A DNA stretch of 64,000 nucleotides from Spirochaetota bacterium (GCA_023401595.1 JAEXDQ010000039.1:1-64000), one strand, 5' to 3'. Positions 42,940 through 52,760 are shown, counted from the first letter of the stretch. Numbers and translations are program-made. The notes: generated by a model from the sequence alone, not told the origin.

Positions 42940-44709
42940 TCACATAGTGGGGAGGTACGGAATCCCCACCAACCCAAACGCATTGCGCAACACCTGCAGC
43001 ACCATTGCCGACAGCTCAACCCTCGCCTTGACTAGTGCGGGGTCGCCCGCCTTGAGGATCTGGTTGTCGTGGTACCAACGGCTGAAGCGACGGGAAAGAT
43101 CGTACAGGTAGGCGGTAATGATCGAAGGGTCATACTCAGCACCGGCCTTGGCTACGGTCTCGGGATAGGCGGCGAGCGATTTGATCAGCTCCCGTTCATC
43201 TTCCAGCTCCAACAACGAGGGATCGAACCGAACAGAGGCGTAGTCCGTCTCCATCTCGGCGTATTTGCGGAGCATGCTGGAGATACGGGCGCCCATGTAT
43301 TGCAGGTATGGACCGGTATTGCCGTTGAACGAGATAGATTCGGCGGGATTGAAAATCATGTCCTTGGTCGGGCTGACCTGCAACAGATAGTAGTTCAACG
43401 CGGCGAGGGCGATGGCATGGGCGGTCGCATCGACATCCCCTACTTCGGCCTCGCGTTCCTTGGCGCGGATTTCATCGGCGGCCAGCGAAGTCAGCTGGTC
43501 GACCAAATCGTCGGCGTCGACGACAGTCCCTTCCCGGCTCTTCATCTTCCCGTCGGGGAGATTCACCATACCATAGGAGAGATGATGCAGGTTTCTCGCC
43601 CAAGAGTAGCCGAGTTTTTCCAGTACGTAGAACAATACCTTGAAATGGTAGTTCTGTTCGCTGGCGACCACGTAGATCAACGAATCGAACGGCCAGTCGT
43701 CGTGACGGGCAACGGCGGTACCGAGATCCTGCGTCATGTAGAGGCTCGTGCCGTCCTTGCGGAGCAGCACCTTCTTGTCGAGCTTGATGTCGGCGAGGTC
43801 GATCCAGACGGAGCCGTCCGCCTCGCGGTAGAAAACGCCCTTTTCAAGGCCTTTGAGAACTTCATCCTTACCGAGCTTGTAGGTATTGCTCTCGTAATAG
43901 TAGGTATCGAAGCTGATCCCCATCTTGCGGTAGCTTTCGGCGAGCCCGTCGAGGGTCCAGGTGTTCATGGTATTCCACAACGCAAGGACCTCAGGGTCTC
44001 CATCCTCCCACTTCTTGAGCATCGCCTGGGCCTGCTCGGTGGCGGTCGGGTCTTCTTTCTCCCATTGGGCGAAACGGACGTAGTATTTTCCTACGAGATG
44101 GTCGCTTTTTATGCCGGAGCTTTCAGGAGTCTCGCCATTGCCGAACTTCTGGTAGGCCAGCATCGACTTGCAGATGTGGACGCCGCGGTTGTTGACGAGG
44201 TTCACCTTGCGGACTTCGGCTCCGTTGGCCTTGAGGATGGCGCTGACGCTTTCGCCGAGGCTGTCGTTGCGCATATGGCCAAGATGGAGCGGCTTGTTGG
44301 TGTTGGGACAGCTGAACTCGATCATCACCTTCGTGCCGGCCTTGCTTTCGTTGGAACCGAAGGCGTCGCCTTTTTCATGGATTTCAGCCGAAAGGTCGGC
44401 GGCGAGCGCTGCGATATCGGCCTTGACGTTCAGGTACGGGCCGGCGAGCAGTAGTTCACCCGCAGGCCGGTCGGAAAGGCTCTCGATCCGGGTCTTGAGG
44501 TCGGCGGCGATCTTCGGAGGAGCGACCTTCAGCGTCTTCGCATAGGCGAACAGAGGAAAAGCGATATCGCCCAGCTCCGGCTTCGGGGGAGTCTGCACGG
44601 CAAGCGGCGCCAATGAGGATGCGATCTCCTCACCCACAAGATCCTTCGCGTAACTGGCCAGCTGAGCCTCGACCAGATCCTTCCACTGCTGTCGTACCTT
44701 CTGCAACAT
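42940..44709 (-). CDS. argS: Arginyl-tRNA synthetase
   Basis: 589 residues, class I. N-terminal Add-1 domain, HIGH motif as HLGHM (in NKPLHLGHMRNDSLGES), and the KMSKS-like GKMKSREGTVVDADDL; C-terminal DALR anticodon-binding domain (EYDPSIITAYLYDLSRRFSRWYHD). Charges tRNA-Arg. Full length, with its own promoter just upstream. Confidence 0.97.
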   Translation of the reverse strand: MLQKVRQQWKDLVEAQLASYAKDLVGEEIASSLAPLAVQTPPKPELGDIAFPLFAYAKTLKVAPPKIAADLKTRIESLSDRPAGELLLAGPYLNVKADIAALAADLSAEIHEKGDAFGSNESKAGTKVMIEFSCPNTNKPLHLGHMRNDSLGESVSAILKANGAEVRKVNLVNNRGVHICKSMLAYQKFGNGETPESSGIKSDHLVGKYYVRFAQWEKEDPTATEQAQAMLKKWEDGDPEVLALWNTMNTWTLDGLAESYRKMGISFDTYYYESNTYKLGKDEVLKGLEKGVFYREADGSVWIDLADIKLDKKVLLRKDGTSLYMTQDLGTAVARHDDWPFDSLIYVVASEQNYHFKVLFYVLEKLGYSWARNLHHLSYGMVNLPDGKMKSREGTVVDADDLVDQLTSLAADEIRAKEREAEVGDVDATAHAIALAALNYYLLQVSPTKDMIFNPAESISFNGNTGPYLQYMGARISSMLRKYAEMETDYASVRFDPSLLELEDERELIKSLAAYPETVAKAGAEYDPSIITAYLYDLSRRFSRWYHDNQILKAGDPALVKARVELSAMVLQVLRNAFGLVGIPYLPTM

Positions 44710-44760
44710 GTTCCGTACCCTTCCTATATGAGGATTGATGATTGATTTCCGTAGTAGTCA

Positions 44761-44789
44761 ACTATAGTGGGAACCGTCCTACATGGCAA
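44761..44789 (-). promoter_or_regulatory. Promoter of argS
   Basis: Leftward TTGCCA (44784-44789), 17-base spacer, TATAGT (44761-44766). Confidence 0.65.
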
Positions 44790-44855
44790 GTGGAGGAACC
44801 CAGCGCAGAGCCGACTCTTTGGATGAGAAACAGAGGAAAACAGTACAGGGCGGTA

Positions 44856-45866
44856 TCAGGTCAAATCCTTTACCGCTTGGGAGAACCGGATGGAGACGTC
44901 GCCCGTACCGATATGTTCGACCATACCGTTCTCGTACTGCACGACGAGATGGCAGTCGTCGTCGATCGACAAAACAATGGCGGGCAGAGGGACTTCGCTG
45001 GCGAGAACCATCACCTGCTGACCTATCAGGAACGACCTGCGACGGTATTCATCGAGAAAATGACGTTGTTCAAGGCCGACGCATACCGAAAGAATTTTTC
45101 GAATCATCAACGCGGCAAGACGATTGCGGCTCACGCCGGAGGGAATTTGCATACGATTATCGTACAGGGAACCGGCTATCGAACGAATCTCTTCTGGGAA
45201 ATTCTCAACCGGGGTGGAAAAATTGACGCCCGCCCCTACGACGATGCAGTCAAGACCTCCGCTTTCAAGATCCGCGACCCCTTCGCTGAGGATACCGCAG
45301 ACCTTCTTACCCCGGTAATATAGGTCGTTGACCCACTTGATCGAGACTTCAATCCCGCAGACTTCGGAAATCGCCTGGGAGATGGCCACCGCCGTGGCGG
45401 AGGTGACAAGCAACGCCCCGTTGAGGCTCATCGCCAGCACGGACGGACGTAGCACGATACTCAGATAGACGCCGCCTTCAGGGGATGCGAACGAACGCCC
45501 CCGGCGCCCTCTCCCTCCGGTCTGCCGGACCGCCGCGACGGCCGTCCCGTGGGGGGCTCCATCCATCGCGAGCAGCTTGGCCGTTTTATTCGTCGATTCA
45601 AGCTCTTCGTGAAAATGGATGAGGGATGCAAAATCTTCCGGTACATAGGAGGCTATGCCGGACAGAGAGAGTATGTCCGGCCCTTGTTCCAGACGATACC
45701 CCTTGTTCGTCACGGCTGAAAAGACGTAGCCTTCGCTTTTCAATTCCTGAATGGCCTTCCACACGGCGGCGCGCGACACCCCCAGCAGGGCCGCAAGCCG
45801 TTCTCCGGAGACATGTTCATCGGTATGACGCTCAAAATAGCTGAGCAATCGGTCTTTCACTCGCAT
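44856..45866 (-). CDS. birA: Biotin--protein ligase / biotin operon repressor BirA
   Basis: 336 residues. N-terminal winged helix (ERLAALLGVSRAAVWKAIQELKSEGY), then the ligase domain with GRGRRGRSFASPEGGVYLSIVL (biotinoyl-AMP loop) and SIKWVNDLYYRGKKVCGIL, and the C-terminal SH3-like domain. It is the bifunctional type that also represses transcription; the matching operator lies before bioY, the divergent neighbour. Frame open upstream to 46139, but the domain starts at the ATG at 45866; its ribosome site is weak. Confidence 0.95.
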   Translation of the reverse strand: MRVKDRLLSYFERHTDEHVSGERLAALLGVSRAAVWKAIQELKSEGYVFSAVTNKGYRLEQGPDILSLSGIASYVPEDFASLIHFHEELESTNKTAKLLAMDGAPHGTAVAAVRQTGGRGRRGRSFASPEGGVYLSIVLRPSVLAMSLNGALLVTSATAVAISQAISEVCGIEVSIKWVNDLYYRGKKVCGILSEGVADLESGGLDCIVVGAGVNFSTPVENFPEEIRSIAGSLYDNRMQIPSGVSRNRLAALMIRKILSVCVGLEQRHFLDEYRRRSFLIGQQVMVLASEVPLPAIVLSIDDDCHLVVQYENGMVEHIGTGDVSIRFSQAVKDLT

Positions 45867-46160
45867 GATGACGGTATTGTACCAGCGGAGGCGACAAGGG
45901 GCAAGAAGCTTGGGACGGAGACCCCATGCATGACGGGATGAATCGTACCGACGGACGATGCGGGGAGCGAGATTCGTTTTCCGAGGAGACCGGCGACTCC
46001 TGATCGATTCGAGCCGAACGGACTTTCCCCAATCCCTATCCCGATTCTGCGCAAGGGGGCTCGCCGAAGGCAAATCCGCCGTGAAAAGACTGTCGGAAGT
46101 TTTGAGGGATATCAGCCGTATATACGCAGCCTCACCCATCTTACCTATCGGAAATAGATA
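45867..46160. other. Long divergent spacer between birA and the bioY operator
   Basis: About 290 bases without a supported gene. Frames that extend birA upstream or bioY upstream cross this region but lack ribosome sites and homology. Nothing else was recognised. Confidence 0.5.
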
Positions 46161-46192
46161 TTGTAAACTACAATTTAATTATAGGTTTACAA
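46161..46192. promoter_or_regulatory. BirA operator (biotin box)
   Basis: TTGTAAAC (46161-46168), 16-base spacer, GTTTACAA (46185-46192): the classic BirA inverted repeat. The right half overlaps the bioY -35 box. Confidence 0.9.
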
Positions 46193-46214
46193 TCATCGTC
46201 CAATATGATATACC
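46186..46214 (+). promoter_or_regulatory. Promoter of bioY
   Basis: TTTACA (46186-46191) inside the BirA box, 17-base spacer, TATACC (46209-46214). Bound holo-BirA would block it directly. Confidence 0.6.
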
Positions 46215-46236
46215 CACCCGTACAGGAGAAGACGAC

Positions 46237-46812
46237 ATGAACGAGCAAACGGAAAAAAGTGTACAGACTAAAAAAATCCTCATGACGGCGCTGTTCGCCG
46301 CGCTGATGGCAGTGGGTGCTTATATCAAGGTGCCCCTTCCGCCGGTACCGATCACACTTCAGACTTTGTTCGTACTTACCGCAGGGTTGATGTGCGGATG
46401 GAAGACGGGCCTCGCGTCAGTGGCGATCTACCTGTTCATCGGCGCCATCGGACTGCCGGTGTTCACCAGCGGAGGCGGTATCGGGGCGATGATAGGCCCT
46501 ACGGGAGGCTTCCTCCTCGGCCTGATCCCCGCGGTGTTGATAGCCGGAATATGTTCCGACATCGGCTACAAGCATGCGGAGGAAGCGGAGCCGGACAAAA
46601 AGAAGTTCTTCATCTGGTGTTGCGTAGGGGCCGTGCTGGCGACCTTCATAGGCATCTACGGCGTAGGGGTTCCCTGGCTCAAAATCAATAGACAGCTGTC
46701 GTGGAAAGCGGCACTCGCGGGGGGCATGTATCCGTTTTTGATCGGTGATACGGTCAAAATAATCGTCGCAGTGATCCTGGCGCGAAATTTCAGGGGCCGT
46801 TTCGAACAATAA
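46237..46812 (+). CDS. bioY: Biotin transporter BioY
   Basis: 191 residues, six membrane segments. Typical IKVPLPPVPITLQTLFVLTAGL in the first part and FTSGGGIGAMIGPTGGFLLG in the middle; the S-component of an ECF transporter, possibly working alone. AGGAG lies 8 bases before the ATG at 46237. The cell therefore salvages biotin; no biotin synthesis gene is in the window. Controlled by the BirA box. Confidence 0.96.
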   Translation: MNEQTEKSVQTKKILMTALFAALMAVGAYIKVPLPPVPITLQTLFVLTAGLMCGWKTGLASVAIYLFIGAIGLPVFTSGGGIGAMIGPTGGFLLGLIPAVLIAGICSDIGYKHAEEAEPDKKKFFIWCCVGAVLATFIGIYGVGVPWLKINRQLSWKAALAGGMYPFLIGDTVKIIVAVILARNFRGRFEQ

Positions 46813-46879
46813 ACGCTCCGCGGAGGCTTCCCTCTTCGCACTTTCCGATAGTATCATTGGAGAAAGAGGGTGGAACATT

Positions 46880-47824
46880 ATGAGCATATGCGACGACACG
46901 AAGGATTTTGACAGCGAACCGTATCTGGCTGATTTTCTCGCCAGCTTCGATAGGACGGGCCGGAGCAAAGCCAACTTCCATGGGCTGAACCCTCTGCCGT
47001 CCATGTTCGCCATCGGGGAGATCGCCGATGAACTCATGGAGCTGATGTTTCCCGGCCGATGCGGGCGGGACGACAGAAGCCAGTCCCTTGAGCAAGTGGT
47101 CGGGGAACATCTGTCCGATTTCTCCGGTCGCTTGAACCAACAGATATATCTCGCCTTGCGATACGAAAACCTTCAGGAGCTGCCGGACAGGGAAGCTTCC
47201 ATAGTCTATGCGGGACAGGCCGAAAATGCGTTGGACGCCCTTTTGAAGGAACTACCGACGATACGCAGGCAGCTCAAGCTCGACGCCGCGGCGGGGTTCG
47301 CCGGTGATCCGGCGGCACGGAACGTCCATGAAATCATCCTTTCCTACCCCTGCATGAAGACGTTGAGCATCCACCGTGTGGCGCATTTCTTGTTCAAGGA
47401 AGGCATTCCGCTGATTCCCCGCATGCTCAACGAGCGGATGCACAGGGAGACCGGCATAGACATCCACCCGGGGGCGGAAATCGGAGAATCCTTCTTCATC
47501 GACCATGGAACCGGAGTAGTCATCGGAGAAACGGCGGTAATCGGCAACAATGTGAAGCTGTACCAAGGGGTGACGCTCGGGGCGCTCAGCTTTCCGAAGG
47601 ACGCCTGCGGGGCGTTGATACGGGGAGCGAAGCGGCATCCGACAATCCAGGACAATGTGACGATATACGCCCATGCGACAATCCTAGGGGATATTACCGT
47701 AGGCAGGAACGCCATCATCGGCTCCAACGTATGGATCAAGGAAAGCATCCCTGAGGATACCATGGTGGTGATGGAGGAACCGAAGACGGTCTACAGGGAC
47801 CTCCGTCGGCGCAAGGCCCAATGA
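46880..47824 (+). CDS. cysE: Serine O-acetyltransferase
   Basis: 314 residues. N-terminal helical domain (about 1-185) and C-terminal left-handed hexapeptide helix (TGIDIHPGAEIGESFFIDHGTGVVIGETAVIGNNV, read here in parts), with the catalytic DHGTGVVIG. It makes O-acetylserine for cysteine synthesis. Longer at the N-terminus than the short EpsC-type enzymes. AGAGGGTGG lies 6 bases before the ATG. Confidence 0.93.
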   Translation: MSICDDTKDFDSEPYLADFLASFDRTGRSKANFHGLNPLPSMFAIGEIADELMELMFPGRCGRDDRSQSLEQVVGEHLSDFSGRLNQQIYLALRYENLQELPDREASIVYAGQAENALDALLKELPTIRRQLKLDAAAGFAGDPAARNVHEIILSYPCMKTLSIHRVAHFLFKEGIPLIPRMLNERMHRETGIDIHPGAEIGESFFIDHGTGVVIGETAVIGNNVKLYQGVTLGALSFPKDACGALIRGAKRHPTIQDNVTIYAHATILGDITVGRNAIIGSNVWIKESIPEDTMVVMEEPKTVYRDLRRRKAQ

Positions 47825-47967
47825 CCACCATTCTTTTCCTGACGATGAAATCCCTTAGCCGGGTATCAGCCTAGCCAGATGCGTCGCCGTACTACGCTAC
47901 GCTTCCTATATATCCGATACATATCCATCCGGCCCGCCGACATGGGGTGTGTCGCATAGAGAGGTCG

Positions 47968-49350
47968 CTATCGCGCCACGCGGACCGACGGGATGACTAC
48001 CTCGTCCCTGCCGGGCTCCATGACGACCGGCAGAAGATCTCCGGCGACGGCCTGGGGAGGAACGTCCAACACCCGGACCTTGAGATAGTTTCCGGTCAGG
48101 CCGTACCAGGTCCCTTTCTTCCGTTGCTCAAGAATTACTTCAAGCCGTCTGCCCCGTTGCCTCCGCACATAGTCGTCGTGGAGCCGGTTCGACAGTGTCC
48201 GGAGCGTCGCGGCGCGCTCATCCCGGACGCTTTCAGGCACCCGGTCCTTGGCATGGAACAACGGAGTGTCGGGACGGGGGGAAAAGGGAAACACATGCAT
48301 CTGGGCGAACTGATTCTTCACAAAGAATTCGTAGGTGTCATGGAACTCGGCATCGCCCTCGGCGGGAAGGCCGGTGATCACGTCGGCGGCGATGAACGGA
48401 TCGTCCTTCACCTGGCGCATACGTTCAATCACATATGATAGATGCTCTACGCTATAACGACGGTTCACACGGGCGAGGACGATGTCGCTCGCCGATTGTA
48501 CCGGCACATGGAAATGGGGCTGCATCCGGAAGTCCGCCAGCTGTTCGAGCAGCAGGTCGTCAACATGGTCGGGCTCCAAGGACGAAAGCCGGATACGGAT
48601 GTCAGTTCCAAGGACGGCGAGCAATTGCCGGAGCAAGCCGCCGAGACCTTCGCCCCGATGGTCGTACATGGTCAAGTTCACGCCGGTCAGAACGATTTCG
48701 TGGAACCCTTGGCGCTCCAACGCCAGCGCACGACGAATCACTTCCGGGCTGTCAAGACTTACGGCGGCCCCCCTGGCGACATGGACACGGCAGAAGGCGC
48801 AGGAGTTGTCACACCCGTCTTGAATTTTCAGGTAAGCGCGACAATGATAGCTGAAAGTCGCCGCATCATAGTCAAAAGGCGATATTTCACTGCTTGTTGG
48901 ATCATCATTCACTACAGAAGCCCCGACATGCAATGAAGCCAACGCTTCTCCGTCAAGCCCCGCGAAGGCGCGACAGGCCTCCAGTAATGAGAAGCCCTCC
49001 AGCAACCGTGCCGAAACATACCCGGGCAGATCGAGCATATTGGCTTTCCTGTCCAACGGAATGACCACGACACGCCCGTCCAAGGCCGCAAGCTCATCGG
49101 AATCGAGCTGGGCGTAACAACCAGTCACGACTACCGTGGGAGCCTGAGGCTCGCAGGCGTACTTACGAATCATCCGCCTCGCCTTCTGCTCGGCCTTGCT
49201 GGTGACGGTACAGGTGTTGACGATATACAAGTCGGCGGGTTCGCCGTCGGGAACGATGGCGAAGCCTCTCTTCGCGAATGCGTCGGCGATGGCTTCGCTT
49301 TCGCACTGGTTCAGCCTGCAACCGAGGGTATATACACAGATATTCATCAT
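47968..49350 (-). CDS. mtaB: tRNA t6A37 methylthiotransferase MtaB
   Basis: 460 residues. N-terminal UPF0004 domain with cysteines C11, C47 and C78, radical-SAM cluster motif CDNSCAFC (C180, C184, C187), and a C-terminal TRAM-like region. The sequence LGCRLNQCESE and the two 4Fe-4S sites mark the MtaB branch that makes ms2t6A. Its start overlaps the TyrA-like gene by 4 bases (ATGA), so the two are coupled. Confidence 0.94.
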   Translation of the reverse strand: MMNICVYTLGCRLNQCESEAIADAFAKRGFAIVPDGEPADLYIVNTCTVTSKAEQKARRMIRKYACEPQAPTVVVTGCYAQLDSDELAALDGRVVVIPLDRKANMLDLPGYVSARLLEGFSLLEACRAFAGLDGEALASLHVGASVVNDDPTSSEISPFDYDAATFSYHCRAYLKIQDGCDNSCAFCRVHVARGAAVSLDSPEVIRRALALERQGFHEIVLTGVNLTMYDHRGEGLGGLLRQLLAVLGTDIRIRLSSLEPDHVDDLLLEQLADFRMQPHFHVPVQSASDIVLARVNRRYSVEHLSYVIERMRQVKDDPFIAADVITGLPAEGDAEFHDTYEFFVKNQFAQMHVFPFSPRPDTPLFHAKDRVPESVRDERAATLRTLSNRLHDDYVRRQRGRRLEVILEQRKKGTWYGLTGNYLKVRVLDVPPQAVAGDLLPVVMEPGRDEVVIPSVRVAR

Positions 49351-50093
49351 ACAGGCTCCGTCCCGGCATCCTGGGCGGCAAGGGTCGCCATGACCTTCTC
49401 CAGGGCTTGCTTCAACTCCAACCGCATCTGGGGCGCATACGGATTATACCGTTGCAGGTCATAGAAGAGCTGCAACGGGTCGTTGCACGTCTGTTCAACG
49501 ATCGACATGAGCCGCGAGTATCCCAACGTAGCCAGCTCGGTAGGCTGGAGGTGGAGTTCGTCGAGCGTCCGTCCGACAAAATGGGTGACGCCTTGCGACC
49601 AGGCGGCCTCACGGTCGTGCTGGTCGCAGCTCATATGGAGGACTTTCAACCCCCAGGAGGAAAACTCGCCGCTCCACCAATCGACGATACTCTCCGGGCA
49701 ATTGACGCCACAGATCACCAACGGCAGTCCGTTCACTCCGCCGCGGCCGGAATCTGGGCCGAACATGGGGTGGGTGGCGACGCTGTAGACGTCCTTCGGC
49801 AGATATTCCCGCATTACCTTGGCGGGATGCAGCTTGACGGAGCAGGTGTCCATGACTACGGTCCCGGGTTTCAGCCTCGAAGCGACATGCCGCAGGACAT
49901 CAGAAAACGCACTGATCGTCACGCAGAAGAAAACGACGTCCTGTTTAAGAACTTCGTCTTCAGAGACGAGGCGGACACCCGCTGGCGCGGATACCGCATG
50001 CCGGCCGAAACCGCAGACTGAATGTCCTGCCTGACTCAGCAAGCCAGCCCAGAAAAACCCGAAACGACCAAGACCATATACACCGATACGCAT
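49347..50093 (-). CDS. tyrA: Prephenate dehydrogenase-like (TyrA) protein
   Basis: 248 residues. N-terminal Rossmann motif GVYGLGRFG, then VMDTCSVKLHPA and THPMFGPDS, the prephenate-dehydrogenase hallmark with the catalytic histidine, and a helical C-terminal domain. Converts prephenate to 4-hydroxyphenylpyruvate for tyrosine. Slightly short; no chorismate mutase or ACT domain. Upstream of mtaB in one operon. Confidence 0.88.
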   Translation of the reverse strand: MRIGVYGLGRFGFFWAGLLSQAGHSVCGFGRHAVSAPAGVRLVSEDEVLKQDVVFFCVTISAFSDVLRHVASRLKPGTVVMDTCSVKLHPAKVMREYLPKDVYSVATHPMFGPDSGRGGVNGLPLVICGVNCPESIVDWWSGEFSSWGLKVLHMSCDQHDREAAWSQGVTHFVGRTLDELHLQPTELATLGYSRLMSIVEQTCNDPLQLFYDLQRYNPYAPQMRLELKQALEKVMATLAAQDAGTEPV

Positions 50094-50191
50094 GTTATCC
50101 TCAATGCGACATGACCGGCGGTCTACCCAGCCGGCGTATGCCCAGCCGCAACCAACGGAGAGGCTGCGAAGGCGATATCGCTAGCGTCACT

Positions 50192-51439
50192 CTATACTAT
50201 TGTCGAGGCATCCTGCAATACAGTCTTTTGGAACAACCGTTCAGAAAGCAGCAATGCAGCCAAGGCCAAGAGCATGAGGGAAGCAAGCAGGGCGAGCCCC
50301 CACTCCAACCCCATGCGCTCGCCTATCGCGCTCACCACTACGGGCAGGACCAGGCGTCCGATCACCCCGCTGATCATATGGAGGTTCGCCACCTGGTCCA
50401 TATCGTCGGACCATCGTCTGATCTCAACGATCTGGCTCGCCGGATTCAGCGCCCCGAAGGAGAAGCCGATCAACGGCATGATGCAGACGGCAAGGTCAAG
50501 CGACGGCATGAGGGGTAGCAATCCGAGGGAAATCGCGCACAGACCTGTCAAGCTGGAGAGGAACTTCGTTGCGTCCCGCCCCTTCTTCAGCACGGGCATG
50601 ACGATGATTCGGCTGACGGTGCTGCCGATCCAATACGCAGTGACCGCAATGCCGGTCATCGCCGCCGAGGCTGCCCAGGAGAGTTCAAGGAACAGGACGG
50701 GATAGATGGTGGCGCAGTATTCGATTGATGAGAAACAGATCAGGAAAATGAAGAACGCCTGGAATTCATGGTGTCTCAGCAAAGAGAAGCCTATGAACGG
50801 GTTCCATCGAACCGGGCGGCCGTCCTTCAGTTCGATACGCTTGCGCGAAGGCATCAGCAAGGGATTGGAACGGGCTTCAGACCAACGGGCAAGGAACAGC
50901 AGGAAACAGGACATATACAGCGCCGCAGAAACCCAATAGCCCTTATACCAGGCCGGCCCTTTCGCCCATGTGACGAAAGCGCCGCCCCCGATGGCCGCGA
51001 CGCTGTACACCAGGTGCATCAACGGGATATTGGTCGTTCTGCGTTCAACGTCGCATTCCGCCATGACTGCGTAGTTGCCGCTCGAATAGAAGTAGCCCAG
51101 CAACGACTGCGTCAAGAAAGCGAGGGAGAACATCCACGAGGTGCGGGAAAACGACATCAGAAGGAACCCGAACGCACCGCCGACTATGCCGGTCATCAGC
51201 ACCCGGTAGGAGCCGAACCGTCGGCTCAGAAGAGGTTGTATCAGAAAAGACACGAACACCGCCCCTTGGCTGACGGACACCAACGCGCCAACTTGCGTGA
51301 GGCTCATGGAACAAGCGGTCATGATATCGTTCGTCAGGGGGCCGAACAGGCTGCTGGCCAAGGCGTTGACCACGATCGTGAGAAAGAGGATATAGCTGAT
51401 CACAGACCGTTTTCCGCGTTGCGCCGTCGATGTGAACAT
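50192..51439 (-). CDS. MFS transporter
   Basis: About 415 residues, twelve membrane segments. The N-terminal half resembles sugar/FucP-like major facilitators (NDIMTACSMSLTQVGALVSVSQGAVFVSFLIQPLLSRRFGSYRVLM). Substrate not evident. The ATG at 51439 begins the homologous part but its GGAGG is only two bases away; an ATG at 51487 without a ribosome site is the alternative. The 11-bp tandem repeat lies immediately upstream. Confidence 0.85.
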   Translation of the reverse strand: MFTSTAQRGKRSVISYILFLTIVVNALASSLFGPLTNDIMTACSMSLTQVGALVSVSQGAVFVSFLIQPLLSRRFGSYRVLMTGIVGGAFGFLLMSFSRTSWMFSLAFLTQSLLGYFYSSGNYAVMAECDVERRTTNIPLMHLVYSVAAIGGGAFVTWAKGPAWYKGYWVSAALYMSCFLLFLARWSEARSNPLLMPSRKRIELKDGRPVRWNPFIGFSLLRHHEFQAFFIFLICFSSIEYCATIYPVLFLELSWAASAAMTGIAVTAYWIGSTVSRIIVMPVLKKGRDATKFLSSLTGLCAISLGLLPLMPSLDLAVCIMPLIGFSFGALNPASQIVEIRRWSDDMDQVANLHMISGVIGRLVLPVVVSAIGERMGLEWGLALLASLMLLALAALLLSERLFQKTVLQDASTIV

Positions 51440-51517
51440 GACCTCCGCCAGTCCTTCAATGGAACGTCTTGGCAGGAAGCATACCATGAAACAGCGGGCA
51501 CGTATAGTATTTAGGGG

Positions 51518-51605
51518 TAGCCCTACGCTAGCCCTACGCTAGCCCTACGCTAGCCCAGCGGTAGCCCTACGTTAGCCCTACGCTAGCTCTACGGTAGCCC
51601 AACGG
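51518..51605. repeat. 11-bp tandem repeat, eight units, upstream of the MFS gene
   Basis: Eight contiguous units, consensus TAGCCCTACGC: three identical, then TAGCCCAGCGG, TAGCCCTACGT, TAGCCCTACGC, TAGCTCTACGG, TAGCCCAACGG. It fills much of the 318-base gap between the MFS start and the LacI gene; the other 150 bases show no supported gene. Confidence 0.95.
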
Positions 51606-51757
51606 GTCCGAGAGCAGCGCGAAGGGAGAACATTACATTGTTCCGGAGGTTTTGTGGTCGGTTTTGGGTTCTGAACCGGGGCCGGGCACCATATGGATTC
51701 GACATAAGGACCCACGGTACGTTGATTCGCACGATGAAGACGATTGGAACAGAAAAT

Positions 51758-52759
51758 TCACTGGCTGGACGTTGATACGATTAGCTCCAAGGGAACAAGG
51801 TTTTCCAATGTGCCGTCGCTCCGCCCATGGATGACGCAAGAAAGACGCTTGACAGCCAGAGCCCCCAGCTCACGACGGCGGTTGGCCCATCTCGTCCAAT
51901 GCCCGTACCGCCCGACCCAGTCGTCCTCAAGCACGGCGCCGATGAAATCACGGCCTACGACGACACCCAGATTGGAGCATCGCCGCTCGAAGGGTTCGAT
52001 GAACGACAAGCGGTCAAGAACCACGCCGCCATAGTCGCGAATCTTGTCCATCAGCTCCGCCGGGAAAGTAACAGAATCGTCGATATATTCGCAAATCACC
52101 TTGATTCCGGCCTGGGCTGCGAGATCAAACAGAAAATCGTGCTTGTCAACGCTGGGTTCCGTCCTATCCCCACGCTTGGCGATAAACACCAAGCCCTTGT
52201 GGCATCGGGCAGAAAGATGAGAAAGCAAATCCTTGATCACGGAACGATAGTCGAAAGTGACCCATTCCGTCTGGACGCCGGGAATATCACGACGCCCGAC
52301 GAACACAAGGGGAAAACGCCGTTTTGCCAGAGAGGCGATGCCGTTGTCATCGCGGTTCAGACCAATCATCACCGCCCCGGCGGAGAGAGCGATCCGCGAC
52401 GACCGAGCGGTATGGTGGGAAGGACGATTGTTGAGAATCAGCAAATCAAAACCGTCCTGGGCCGCCTCATCCTGGATCCCGACAAAGAAATCGTAGAACT
52501 CGTTGCGGAATTCGACGGGAAAGATAGTCTCGTACGTAAAGACGGCGATCAGCGAATTCTCGCCGTTCTTGAGTTCCCGTGCGGCAAGATTCGGGACATA
52601 GCCCAACCGATCCGCGCATTCCTGGACCTTGGCCTTGGTCGCCTCGCTGACACGGATGCTCTTGCCGTCCTTGCCGTTCAATACGGCGGAAACCGCGGCG
52701 TACGATACGTTCGCAGCTTTCGCGACATCCTGCAATGTAACCTTCCTATACGTACTCAT
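51758..52759 (-). CDS. LacI-family transcriptional regulator
   Basis: 333 residues. LacI helix-turn-helix VTLQDVAKAANVSYAAVSAVLNG, hinge helix around NLAARELKNG, then a periplasmic-binding-protein-like core. The ATG at 52759 lies one base after the FAD oxidoreductase stop (TGAGATG), so both are one operon. The LacI-type operator over the operon promoter (54531-54546) is the likely target, giving autorepression. The C-terminal 30 residues (LGALAVKRLSCVIHGRSDG) are regular for the family. Confidence 0.92.
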   Translation of the reverse strand: MSTYRKVTLQDVAKAANVSYAAVSAVLNGKDGKSIRVSEATKAKVQECADRLGYVPNLAARELKNGENSLIAVFTYETIFPVEFRNEFYDFFVGIQDEAAQDGFDLLILNNRPSHHTARSSRIALSAGAVMIGLNRDDNGIASLAKRRFPLVFVGRRDIPGVQTEWVTFDYRSVIKDLLSHLSARCHKGLVFIAKRGDRTEPSVDKHDFLFDLAAQAGIKVICEYIDDSVTFPAELMDKIRDYGGVVLDRLSFIEPFERRCSNLGVVVGRDFIGAVLEDDWVGRYGHWTRWANRRRELGALAVKRLSCVIHGRSDGTLENLVPLELIVSTSSQ

Positions 52760-52760
52760 C

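Noticed and set aside
42814..43035. 73-codon plus-strand frame between esterase and argS
   Set aside because: Runs into antisense argS, has no ribosome site and no protein-like composition.
43069..44454. 461-codon plus-strand frame opposite argS
   Set aside because: It is the antisense of argS; no family features, no ribosome site, and argS is full length.
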